NCBI GenBank assembly: GCA_015852425.1
Contig: JAAAIG010000001.1
Coordinates: 136,392 to 200,391, forward strand
DNA length: 64,000 nucleotides
Origin: Gryganskiella cystojenkinii
Taxonomy: Eukaryota; Mortierellomycota; Mortierellomycetes; Mortierellales; Mortierellaceae
Reading direction: 5' to 3'
The notes beneath the pieces were generated by a model. It was not told where the DNA came from. It ran no database searches and was given only the letters and a program-made list of their open reading frames with translations. The position numbers were made by a program, and so were the translations under genes. Of the stretch, positions 54,473-64,000 are shown in pieces (positions within the stretch are counted from its first letter, which is position 1; each line of letters starts with the position of its first letter).

Positions 54473-57296
54473 TTAGGAACCAGGCTCCAAGGCAGTGGTG
54501 CTACAAAAACTAACGTTTCGCCCGCTGGCTGACAGGTCCTTTCCTGCAGCAGGGGTGGTACCATGATCAGTGGCGGGAAAAAGCGGGGCGAGGGTAGGTG
54601 TAGCCCCAGGACCATCGCAAAAGCGGTTTGGCATGTGCTGGGCTATTTCAGCAACCCGTGTGTAGAGAATGGAATTATGCGGGAGGGACTCGTCTTTGGC
54701 TAGCTCCTCATCTTCGCCAGTATTTGCAACAGACTGGCAAGAATCAAAATCGCTGTCCGAGTCGTACTGGTCATCTTCATCGTCGTCGTCGCTATCGTCG
54801 TCGTCCTCGAGCCAGGCAGCAAATCGAGAGTTCTAAAGAAAAGAAATGAATGTTGTTAGTCAAGCGTTGTAAAGCAGTCAGACGAAACTTCGCCGCAAAG
54901 ATAGAATACATACCAGGTTGCGGAGGCTGCCTTCGCCATGACTAAAGACATCCTTTGGTTCTTTCAGTCCATGCCACCAATCCAGCACAGCATCCGCGTC
55001 CAAGACATCGTGTTTGTACAGCGCCATTAAGATGACACTGTGGTTCTTTAGCCATTTGGGGTTCTCCGTAGCGAAAGTTGCAAGAGCTTCCAGAAGCAAT
55101 TTTTGATCGGCAAGGGATGAGACATATTGAAGAAGTAATGGGCCGAAGAAAGACTCCATTTTTTTTTCGGCTTCTGCTTTCGCATGGTGCGCCTGATCAG
55201 CGTCGGTAGTGGCCCAGCCACCTGTGACATGACCTCCAGTAGTAACCCTGTGCGCCTCCCACCATCGCAAGACATCTTTTGCAATGACTTGAATTGCCTC
55301 TTGAGTCTCTGCATCAAACTTCAGGCACAGGTCTTCCAGTTGCAGGTGTGCCTGTGCAGCTGTCACCTTGGATCGAGTGGTCAGAAACAGTGCCTTTCCT
55401 GCCATCGATGCAAATGTTTCCTCTGCATCCGCAGGAAGATCATGAATCTCATCCTCGGGCGACAATGGCTGTTGGCGTTGCAAAATAATCTCCATCATCG
55501 TACGGGGCGCTTCTTCACAATCGTCGTCATCAGTACAACTATCGTTGTCATCCTCATCTTCATCCTCGTCCTCCGAATCGATTTCTCGATCAATGCTAGT
55601 GTCTCCATCTGAGTCATCTGAGTCATTTGTTTCGTCTTCCTCTGTTAGACTCGGCAGTACCACACTCGATTGCCTCGATTGGAAAGCAGATGTGGACTCT
55701 ACTTGGGCATCTCGCTGAGTTTTCAGGTTTGAGTGGCGATTGACCGCTCCTTTCGGTGTGAACGTTGGGTGCACTCCGACCGTCGCCGATGAGTAAGAGT
55801 GATAATGCAAAAATGTCTCGGAGTCCGTGTAGCGGCCAATGACATCCTGGCTGGGTGGGAGGTATTGCATGTCACCACCAAAGTCGGAAAATACGTCACT
55901 GGTCAGAGAAAATGCAGAGTTATCGTAACTGATCCTGTAGGCCACACTGGACGACGACGATAACGCCGGCGCTTGGTTCCTGACTTGATTCTTCAAGGTC
56001 TTGTTTTCTGCCTCGAGTCGGTCCAGATCCGCCATAAGAGTCAAGATCTTGGTCCCTTCTGCTTCCAGACGCTGGCTGAGATCCTTTCGTATACTTTGAT
56101 AGATACCATCCATCGTTGTACGCTTCTGACGCTCCTCCGCCAAGTCTGCTTTTGTCTGCAGCAGAATCGACATTAATGCGCGGTTCTTGGATTGGAGTCG
56201 GTCCAGGGCTTTTTGGCGTTTTGATTTTTTCTGCATGGCAATACTAGATTCTTGCACTTCTAGGCTAGGACATTGTCGCTTGGTCATATCCATGGAGCAG
56301 TCAGAGTCGATGCTGTAAGATCCACCATGAAGCACCATTTCGTCCTCGCCAATATCGCCCCCCGTGCTGCCATCCATCCTGACCGTTGACAAGTGGACAC
56401 TGCGTTCGTCGGATCTACATCGACCAAGATAAAGAAATGTATGTAGTCAGCATATTAGACAGAAACGACTGGTGTTCGGTTGATGCCAAAGGATGAACTT
56501 ACGCGCGGACGTCATTTTGCCTATGTGCGCCAATAATTTGCTGTGACTCAGCCCGGAGGAGAGAGGCGAACGTAGGCGTAGATGATACCGACCACTGGCT
56601 CGGGACGCACTCCAAGGGAGGTTCAGCTTTCAATGGCTTTTCCTCGGAGGACGGCGGGCAAGCCCAGTATTGTTGATGCTGTTGTTGGAGCGGCTTTGTG
56701 AGAGGTGGGTCTTGCTTTCTCTGCTTGTTGGGACGAGCGGGTATAAAAGGAGAGGAGCAAGAACTCCACGGAGATGAATATTCTGGCCGAAGAGAACTGC
56801 TGGATAGACGCTGTTCCTCTTGTTCCAGGACGTGGTGCATTGTTTCGTCCTGGCCATGAAACTGTTGCCAATGCGATGTCCCATGTGTTTTGGACCCGTG
56901 TTTCCGACGTTGCTGTGAATGTGATTGAAAAGAAGGAGGGTTGAAGATATATGCTGAGTGATGCTGTTGTTTCTGGTGCTGTGACTGTTGCTGTGGCTGT
57001 GGCTGCTGGACAGAAGCATCGCATCTCCGTCCTTTGACTTTTTTCCTCCGAGAAGGCGAACACGACCCTTGTTGAGAGGAGCAAGAAGTCGTGAAGGAGG
57101 GGGAGGATCCTTTGGCACAAAGTGTAACATGAAAGGAAGACTGGCCCATCAACCTTGCACTGTTGTTGATGCTGTAGAGTGAGCACATCTGAAGCGGTGC
57201 GTGGGTTTGCAGTAGATGAAGGGAGAGTGGACAAGACAAGCGTCGGAAGGATGAAGAATGAAAGGGAAGCAAAACAGAGAGACAAACAGGGTCCAT
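54473..57296 (-). CDS. coiled-coil protein with C-terminal W2 (eIF5/eIF2B-epsilon-type) domain
   Basis: Three exons on the minus strand: 57296-56503, 56414-54914, 54832-54473; introns of 88 and 81 bp; 884 residues if the Met at 57296 is used (GGGATGG context); Mets at 57188 and 57149 are alternatives. The N-terminal ~265 residues are Gln/His/Ser-rich. A coiled coil spans about 326-412 (ALDRLQSKNRALMSILLQ...LDRLEAENKTLKNQ), followed by an acidic stretch (DSEDEDEDEDDNDS). Residues ~615-780 match the W2 domain: LADQKLLLEALATFA, LMALYKHDVLDADAVLDWW, FAAWLEDDDD, with the acidic tail typical of eIF2B-epsilon. No nucleotidyltransferase or hexapeptide-repeat region is present, so it is not eIF2B-epsilon itself. 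Possible role: binding eIF2-beta or a related translation partner. Confidence 0.8.
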
Positions 57297-57484
57297 CCCT
57301 CGGAGGAGCTCCTGGGAAAATCGGGGGAATTAAAGTGCTGCAATTGCGATCGTTGCCACTTCTTTTATTCCTGACTCATTTTTTTGTTTGCCACCAAAAA
57401 AAGGCAAATCTACAATCGTCTTGCTGCAGAGAGCCTTACGTCCGTTATGTCCGTATCCTGGCACGTGGGCTCGATCGGGAACCG

Positions 57485-58891
57485 TTAGTCAACCAAGGCT
57501 GAAGTACGGCTCACGGCATCTGGACAATCCTGGCCAACGCCGTCGGCATATGTGTCGCCCTTCGTTGCGGAGTGTGACCTGAATACCATGGTATTCACTC
57601 GAGCAAAAGTCAGGCGACTGTCATTCCCTGAGCCTTCGTTGGCCTCGACCGGAAGTGGTGGCAGGTCCTTCTCCATCAACATCTTTGGATCAAATATCGT
57701 GCTCTGATATGGGTCGTAATAATGGTCCACCAGTGTTACAGCACTGGCATTCGAGTCAGAGTCCACAGCGTAGAACGAGTGCTGGCCTGCAGGGTGATCA
57801 TGAGCATGATAACAATCGAGATGCACTGGGTGTAACTGTGAGTACTGCTGATCGAAATAATGGTACCGCTGATGGTCTCGAGGTTGGTGTAAATGTCGGG
57901 ACTGAGACTGGAACTGGCGGTGTTGCTGGAGCAGCTCATTTTGATTATGCATGTCGTACTGGCGCTGCGGGGCAATCAGAAACTGATTCATGTTACCGTG
58001 ACAATGCTCAAAAACTGTGGATGAGGTCGTGGTCGTGGGTCCAAATCCGAACTGATAGGAAGAATTGACGAAGTCGTTGATGCCAGTATCGCTGTTGATA
58101 TACATGGATCCTTCCAGCTCCGCTGCAGCGCCTGGACCAAGCATTGTACCCGCATGAAGAACGCCGCCAATTGGTGTTAGAGCCGAGCTTTCGATTTCTC
58201 GACTCTGTCTTGGACAGTAGTCCTCGCTCAAGGAGCTCTTGGCTTGATGATATCCACGACCGCTTGGTCGTCGGGTAACTGACCCCGTGGACAGCCCTAA
58301 AAGTGTCACATGTCGTTGTCTCCTCGCGAGAGACTTGTTAGCGGTGGACACACGGACTTGCCGCTCTAGCAAACGCCGCTCCCGGTCATAGGTCAGACCG
58401 TCGATATCGCCACCGTCACCACTGAACATGGGATCCTCGTTTGTCTGCTCGTCGCCGTCTTGTTCAAAGTTTTGGCTGTCGGCATCCCCCCTGGTGGCTC
58501 GCCCTGCTGCAATGTCCTCGATCAGCTTTTTGTGTGGTGCATATTTGTAGCCAGGGTGATTTATCGCATGCTCTTCTTTGCCTTTTTTCGCTAGCATGCG
58601 AAACCAGACTTTGACTGGCTCTGACTCTGCATTCCATCGCTCAGCTGCGATTTGGGAGATAATTTTGTTGTTAATGTTACCAAGCTCTATCATAATCATA
58701 GGCATGATTTGGGTTCGATAGAGCATAAAGCAATTCTTTGGTCGGGGAACCCTGAGTGCATGCTTCTTGGCCTTGCGTCGCTTTTGATGGAGAGCGGAAG
58801 CCGTTGGAGGAAAGAAAGGCACGAGCGATAAAGAACGCGGTAAGCTGGTCGAAGGAGAACCATTTGAATCGCTGTTGTGTTCGGGGTACAT
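57485..58891 (-). CDS. HMG-box transcription factor (MATA_HMG-like)
   Basis: Single exon, 468 residues from the Met at 58891 (MYPEHNSD; an earlier in-frame Met at 58966 is less likely). A basic segment (HQKRRKAKKHALR) leads into the HMG box at about 48-120: VPRPKNCFMLYRTQIMP, NKIISQIAAERWNAES, VKVWFRMLAKKGKEEH, HPGYKYAP. This is the sequence-specific, mating-type/Rox1 class of HMG boxes, which bend DNA at ATTGTT-like sites. The rest is Gln/His-rich and probably an activation region. It is not flanked by the triose-phosphate transporter and RNA helicase genes that border the sex locus in related Mucoromycota, so mating-type identity is not supported. Shares an upstream region with the MHR factor gene. 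Confidence 0.9.
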   Translation of the reverse strand: MYPEHNSDSNGSPSTSLPRSLSLVPFFPPTASALHQKRRKAKKHALRVPRPKNCFMLYRTQIMPMIMIELGNINNKIISQIAAERWNAESEPVKVWFRMLAKKGKEEHAINHPGYKYAPHKKLIEDIAAGRATRGDADSQNFEQDGDEQTNEDPMFSGDGGDIDGLTYDRERRLLERQVRVSTANKSLARRQRHVTLLGLSTGSVTRRPSGRGYHQAKSSLSEDYCPRQSREIESSALTPIGGVLHAGTMLGPGAAAELEGSMYINSDTGINDFVNSSYQFGFGPTTTTSSTVFEHCHGNMNQFLIAPQRQYDMHNQNELLQQHRQFQSQSRHLHQPRDHQRYHYFDQQYSQLHPVHLDCYHAHDHPAGQHSFYAVDSDSNASAVTLVDHYYDPYQSTIFDPKMLMEKDLPPLPVEANEGSGNDSRLTFARVNTMVFRSHSATKGDTYADGVGQDCPDAVSRTSALVD

Positions 58892-59780
58892 GGTTGTTAC
58901 TTGAACTTGGAACTTGGACAACGACTGAGGAGCTCCAAAGGTATGATACAGGGAATGTAAATGCAAAGAGAAGTGGCAGCTGAGATACAGAGGGCGGAGC
59001 GGAGAGAGATGCCACTCTTTTATGAAGTTCGTCGAAGCAAAGGTGGTTTTATCGTTTTGTGCAACAGCGGTACTTTGTACTGTACTGTACTTTTTTTTTA
59101 GGTTTTTCTTTCAAGTCAGCAAAGTTCTCTCTCTACCTTTGGACCTTGGACAAACTGGAAAAAAAAATGGTCCATTTTCCGCTTCTAAAAACCCGATGAA
59201 AGGTGTCTATGGGGTGCAAGGATATATTTTCTCCCCCTCCAACCGCTCTTTGTTTTCACGGCGAATTTTGTTGTCGTCTTTGTTTCAAAGAAACAAAGGA
59301 AAGTGTCCACCTAAAGCCATGAAAGAATGCGACGATGCCCCACCCCTGTCTTGAAACGAGAAGCGATGCCTCTTGGTCAGGATCATGACACACAGTAGCT
59401 CCTGGAGACGAAAACCCAGACCAAAGTCATCCCAAGGAATATGAGACGCTATTGTCTAGAGGTGCGTTTTATTGTTATTAAAAAGAAATCGGAGGGAAGA
59501 CAGGGACAAATGGCTCGCACAAGAACGCAAGAGAAGCAGAAAGCTGGACGAATAAAAAAAAAAATCTGTTCCGCGGAGCAAACCAAAACCATGAGTGCTA
59601 TCCTCTTGGCCTAGTCCATAAAAACAAAAAAAAAGGTGTTGTTGAACCGTGCACTCTCTTTTTTTTTCTTAAACATCCTCCTCTGTTTTATCCATTTTGT
59701 ACTCGCTCCCTCTCTCTCAACTCAATCTCACTTCATCCACGGCTCTGATTCCTCAGTCCCAGATCTCTGTCTCGTCGCTC
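58892..59780. promoter_or_regulatory. shared divergent upstream region of two transcription-factor genes
   Basis: 889 bp between the HMG-box (58891) and MHR factor (59781) starts. It has A/T-rich tracts and a T/C-rich leader at about 59655-59720. No operator can be named. Confidence 0.5.
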
Positions 59781-62700
59781 ATGACTGAATCAGGAGAGGA
59801 ACCGTTCCATCAGAATCAGGAGGCAGCAAAGAGATTCAAATCAAGTCAAAAGCGGAAACAGCCAGGCACGACTGCTTTCTCGGCTGCCTCGACAGTGGTC
59901 GCTGCTCCTCCTTTTCCTCGGATCCCTTCGAGCACATCATCTTCCGCCTCAACCACATCCTCGCCCTATAGCTCTAATGGCAGTCTTCTTTCAAGCCACA
60001 ACAATAACGGCAACTTGATCGCGCCTGGTTTTGTCTACCAACAGCCAATGTCGCTACAGCATCAACAGTTGCCAAGTCAAACATCTCCACTTTTGGATAC
60101 GAATGGATACAGCGAGGTGAGTTGATGGGGGTTTTTTTGATTCGTTCGACCTCGTAGAAGGGATTTGTTTTTTGTAATGAAGCGAAATAACAAGTATTCA
60201 AAGACCGGATGAGGACTGGTTGTTTTATGTTTTTGGAGACCAAACCCAATCTTTCTCTTCCATGTCTCAAACGGGCTGGTACTTTGTGTCAGGCACATAA
60301 ATGGTCAGCGATGACTCTTTGGAAAAACTAACAAGTAGCATTGTCGCGCGGATATATCCTAGTGGCAGAACCGCACCAACGTCAGTGACCCGACCACGCT
60401 CCGAAATACCATCGAACCAGGAACCGTTGCAGCATCCCAGGTCACGACTGTCGACGATATTGACAACTTGACCGCTATGCTTGCAGAAACGACTCTGAGC
60501 AATGTCTCTTACTATGGCCCAAGTGCTGCCGCCACAATCGCAACCGACTATGATGACGAAGATATCTGGGGGCCGCAGATCCGGTCAACCAGCACAATGG
60601 AGGATCTTCCTCTGCCAACAGAAATGCAGATCTTACCGGATGTTGCAACACGCCAACAGCTTTCGGAACTTTACTACAAGGTACTTGGAAAAACATGCCT
60701 GGCCCTATACCCTGCAGAGTGCATTCAAAGAGTCTTGTGGCTTACACGTCGCTCTCTTTACCTTCCTCTTAGAATCACTACTTGCTTTTGCCAATGGTAC
60801 AGCCAGAGGTGCTTCGTGTGTGTGAGCAAAATATCCATATCCCCCACTGCCTACTGCTCTGCAATGCGGTTTATTACTGCGGATCAATGTTCTCGACCAA
60901 CACCTTACCCTTGCGCAAAGACATGAGCGACGAAGGCACAGTGGGTGAATTATTTTTCCAACGTGGCCAAGGTATTTATTCAATGCAGTCAGCGTCTCGG
61001 TAAAAAGTCGGAAACTACCTTTTGGTGCCAGCTAACAATTGTCCCACATTTCACGACTTTAGAATTGCTGGAGAAAAGATATCTGACAACACACCTCTGC
61101 ACCATCCAGTCTCTACTTCTTTTTGCTATTGGACACAAGTCTCCTGCTCAGAGATCCGCTTTTATCAGTCAGGCCATCACCATGGCTTTGGACATGGGCC
61201 TGCATTCTAGAATGGACGAAACAGTCAACAGATTCGTGCGTGCATACCGAGCCCGTGTCTTCTGGTGCTGTTTCATCTTTGACTCAACTTCCTCCGCTAT
61301 TGGTGGCAAGCCCACCCTGATCAACGATGAAGAAGTCCACGCCGATATGATAGAACCTGGCGATTTAGGCCCTGAGACCGAAAACTACTCGGATCAGTAC
61401 ATGCTCCATTGTGTCCGCGGATGGCAAATATGCCGCAAGATTCGGAGAAACTCAAAACTCGTGTCGAACCGCCCACCTCCCTCAAAGTCTGTCCTGTTGG
61501 AAAACCTCGATCGACTCGACAAAGATCTCGTTGAATGGCAGGAGCAGATGCCGAAAGTCTTTGATCCCATTCCAACCAGTGGCTCTATCACTTCGGACGT
61601 GAAAGCTCTTGCTGCAGGAGCTCAGCTGCTATGCTTCGCGCTTATCATTCTCTTGCATCATCCCTACCTCCCAAATCCAAAGAGTCCCGAAGCTTTTCTA
61701 CCACCACTGAAAGGCGGACCTCCTAACTCTCAAGGCTATTGTACTCAAGCCGCCAAGGAGATCACAAATATTTCAGGAATACTCCTCAAGGATGCGCCTC
61801 GTACCTTTGAGCAGAACACTCCATCGCGCTATGCGTTGAACTTTGCGATTCGCATTCACCTCAGGAACTCGAAATGCACCGTTAACCCGACCTTAGCCAA
61901 GGAATCACGGAGGGATCTTCAAAAATCGATGGACTACGTGGAACGGGTCGAGAATCTTCAGTTCTTTAGGATCAACCGCTCAAAAAAGTCTGATGTGGCC
62001 GACCTTTTGGCTTCCTGTCGTGCAACGTTGGCACAGCAAAAATCAAGCTTAGATTTGGCCAAGGAGGCTGCCGCGATCAAGCATCGCCAACTCTTGCAGG
62101 CAAAGTTGTTGGCAAAAGAACAAATTAGGAAACAACAGCAACTTCAGCATCCATACCAGGCGCATCAGCAACTCAAGCAACCTCACGCATCGCCTTCTAT
62201 GCTTATGTTTTCCAACCAGACTCCGTTGAATTCCATTGCAATGCAACAGGATCACCATGCACCACAGCATACCCAACATCTCCAGTTTCTACCACAACTG
62301 CAACAACAACACATGCAGCAACTCGCACATGCCCAGCAACTGAAAATGCACATGATGCAGCAACAGCAACAGCAACAACAACACCTCCAAATATTGCGAC
62401 AACAACACCATCAAGAACAGATTCTACGAAGTCAGAAGATGCAAGATCATATGCGCCAGACGCACCAACAGGAGGGTCTCTCCACTATTCCCCTGCATTC
62501 TCACTATGAACACCAACATATCGACCGACCTGCCTTGAACCCGTCCTACCAGAACGCAACCTTGTTTCAAGGACAGCCGTCCTTTGCACACCCGTCGTTG
62601 GCAATTCAGAGCAATCAACAGCAGCAGCAATGGCAACAGCAAGGACATCAACAAGTACGGTCGTTACCCCAGCTGCAGCGACCGCCGCAGTCCCAGTCTA

Positions 62701-63581
62701 CCGGATCACATGACCATGATGTCCCTTGGATAACAGGACAACATCTGAACACAAGCATGAGCTATGGCGCCAATGACGTCGACCAACAAAGTACCTTTTT
62801 TGACGGGATTGGGGAGGAAATGATTGATATTCAGTCAATAGTCTTCGACCCTAGGCACCAGGAGCTTTTCTCGAATGCGGCGTCAAATTCCGTTACAAGT
62901 GTAGGTGCTGCTCATAAGAGCAGTGGTGGCCTGAGCGGGAGTGTTGATTCTTACGTCCCTACCTTGGCGGAAGATATTTTTTTGACATCTATCCCTAGAA
63001 GTCAGACAGCAGGGGAGTCATCACGGACTTCAAACGCAGCAATGTCCGCCGTCCTGGCTAATGGTCAATTAACGCCGGTGTCACTATCGGATGGCTCTTC
63101 TCCTTCACCAATGACATCGAATTCTGGTGAACCTTCAAGCTCAGTCTCTCCTCGAATGCATTTGATCGAGATAAATCGCCAATCTCATCAAGAACTCTCA
63201 TCACAGGATGTCTCTGTTTTATACCCGGCCTTTCCCTCTGGCACTAGCGACAACTACACCAGAAACAGCAATGACATCGCTCAACAAGGGTTTACGGCTG
63301 GACCCAGCTCCGCCACATCCCCCCCTTCTGCAGTGAGCTCCCCTGAAAGTTCAACCTTGATGTCAGAGGAGGCCGTCCTTGAATCCTTCCGCGGTCAAAT
63401 GATCCATGATACCTATTTCATGCATGTGAACCTGCCAGCAGAACACCCTCGAAATGACCCGACCTCTTTTGTGTACCTTCCAAGTGAACTTGAATATGGA
63501 GATACCACTGCCTTATCTCCAGCTGGCGGCGAAAGCACAAGTTCTTCAGAAGTTGACACACTCTCACCAAGGCCATTTTGA
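59781..63581 (+). CDS. fungal_trans (MHR) transcription factor lacking a visible zinc cluster
   Basis: Four exons: 59781-60116, 60363-60680, 60773-60971, 61063-63581; introns of 246, 92 and 91 bp; 1123 residues. Exon 1 is Ser/Gln-rich with a basic patch (KRFKSSQKRKQ) but no Cys. The middle-homology region starts in exon 2 (TRQQLSELYYK) and continues through MVQPEVLRVCEQNIHIPHC, LFFQRGQELLEKRYLTTH, LLFAIGHKSPAQRSAF, AITMALDMGLHSRMDE. The joins between exons 2, 3 and 4 rebuild this region exactly. The C-terminal half has Gln/His runs (about residues 640-740) and Ser/Pro-rich sequence, as in activation domains. No CX2CX6C cluster was found in the model or the 246-bp first intron. Upstream Met 59697 is an alternative start. 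AATAAA lies 42 bp after the stop. Confidence 0.88.
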
Positions 63582-64000
63582 GGCGGAACTGCTTGTTTGA
63601 AGAATTGACCACAAATATTATTAATAAACCGCTGCTGTTGCATCTTGGTTAGGAAGGACACGGGAGTGATGATTTTCAAGGGAAAATGATGTAATGAATA
63701 ACGAGAAAAAGAGTTTTTCTTATTTGTGCTCACTTGGAGCAACAACCTGTCAAGGATCAAGAGGCACATTTAAGTGTAGTGTCATGAACGCGGACTAAGG
63801 ACAAGGCGGGATGACCTTTCTGAGGACAGGACAGGGACAGGATAAGGGTATGGTGATTTGAGGCAGGGACAAAGATCAAGGTACTAAGGGGAATTTTGTC
63901 AAGGACTGACAGGCAGATTTGAGTATGGTGTGTAAAACGAGATTGTATTGATTAAGGTAAGCAAGGAGTGAACAGGCAAGAGGACTAGACTAGGTGAGTA
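63582..64000. other. right-end flank, 419 bp
   Basis: 3' flank of the MHR factor gene. From about 63800 the plus strand is purine-rich with imperfect GGACAGG units (about 63822-63843). No gene seen to the window edge. Confidence 0.55.
63623..63628 (+). terminator. polyadenylation signal AATAAA for the MHR factor gene
   Basis: Exact AATAAA 42 bp downstream of the stop at 63581. Confidence 0.45.

Noticed and set aside
54473..57296. W2-domain gene as eIF2B-epsilon itself
   Set aside because: No nucleotidyltransferase or hexapeptide-repeat region anywhere in the 884 residues or upstream.
57485..58891. HMG-box gene as the sex (mating-type) locus
   Set aside because: Neighbours are a W2 protein and an MHR factor, not the transporter/helicase pair that borders the Mucoromycota sex locus; HMG class alone is not enough.
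63800..63860. GGACAGG-like units as telomeric or subtelomeric repeat
   Set aside because: Imperfect, very few copies, and adjacent to an ordinary gene.

Overview
The window is nuclear DNA of a filamentous, early-diverging fungus. The best guess is Mortierellomycota (Mortierella/Linnemannia type), but this is inferred from gene content, not proven. Most genes carry GT-AG introns of about 80-130 bp. Pyrimidine-rich leaders precede several start codons. Large F-box/leucine-rich-repeat proteins are abundant, and there is an ABCA-type ABC transporter, a subfamily that budding yeast lacks. No tRNA, rRNA, transposon, CRISPR array or bacterial operon was seen. A run of ten Ns (43291-43300) marks an assembly gap.

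Layout, left to right. 1-902: 3' end of an F-box/LRR-like gene. 1323-5856: a bacterial-looking methyltransferase, the ribosome-associated CCCH protein Tma46 and a glutathione S-transferase-fold protein. 5978-9607 (minus): a half-size ABCA transporter. 10453-12486 (minus): F-box protein related to the truncated first gene. 13729-17648: very-long-chain acyl-CoA synthetase/fatty acid transporter Fat1 and an omega-like GST. 17963-22843: two divergent F-box/LRR genes. 22975-26677 (minus): secreted-type M1 aminopeptidase. 28846-31776: type II membrane DUF229 sulfatase-fold protein. 33411-37007: long Ser/Thr-rich protein of unknown function. 37075-39318 (minus): CHY-RING ubiquitin ligase. 39603-41943: organellar prolyl-tRNA synthetase. 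42303-43235: unknown conserved-looking protein. 43506-44732: GINS subunit Psf3. 44775-46038 (minus): MYG1 exonuclease. 46450-48376: PP1 regulator Sds22. 48516-50365 (minus): unknown Ser-rich protein with a folded C-terminus. 50937-52342 (minus): ANCHR/ZFYVE19-like abscission checkpoint protein. 52577-53591 (minus): secreted LPMO-like protein. 54473-57296 (minus): coiled-coil protein with a C-terminal W2 (eIF2B-epsilon/eIF5-type) domain. 57485-58891 (minus): HMG-box factor. 59781-63581: fungal_trans (MHR) transcription factor with no visible zinc cluster.

The genes do not form one pathway. Several share cell-cycle or translation themes: Psf3 in replication initiation, Sds22 in PP1 control, the ANCHR-like protein in abscission, and Tma46, ProRS and the W2 protein in translation. 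Many neighbours are divergent pairs with short shared promoters or convergent pairs with very short 3' gaps. The most unusual items are the stand-alone W2 protein without the eIF2B-epsilon catalytic scaffold, the MHR factor without a zinc cluster (divergent from an HMG-box gene), the His-brace LPMO-like protein, the probable acquired methyltransferase, and a GC-AG intron in sds22. All exon joins were made by reading splice sites and reading phase by eye.
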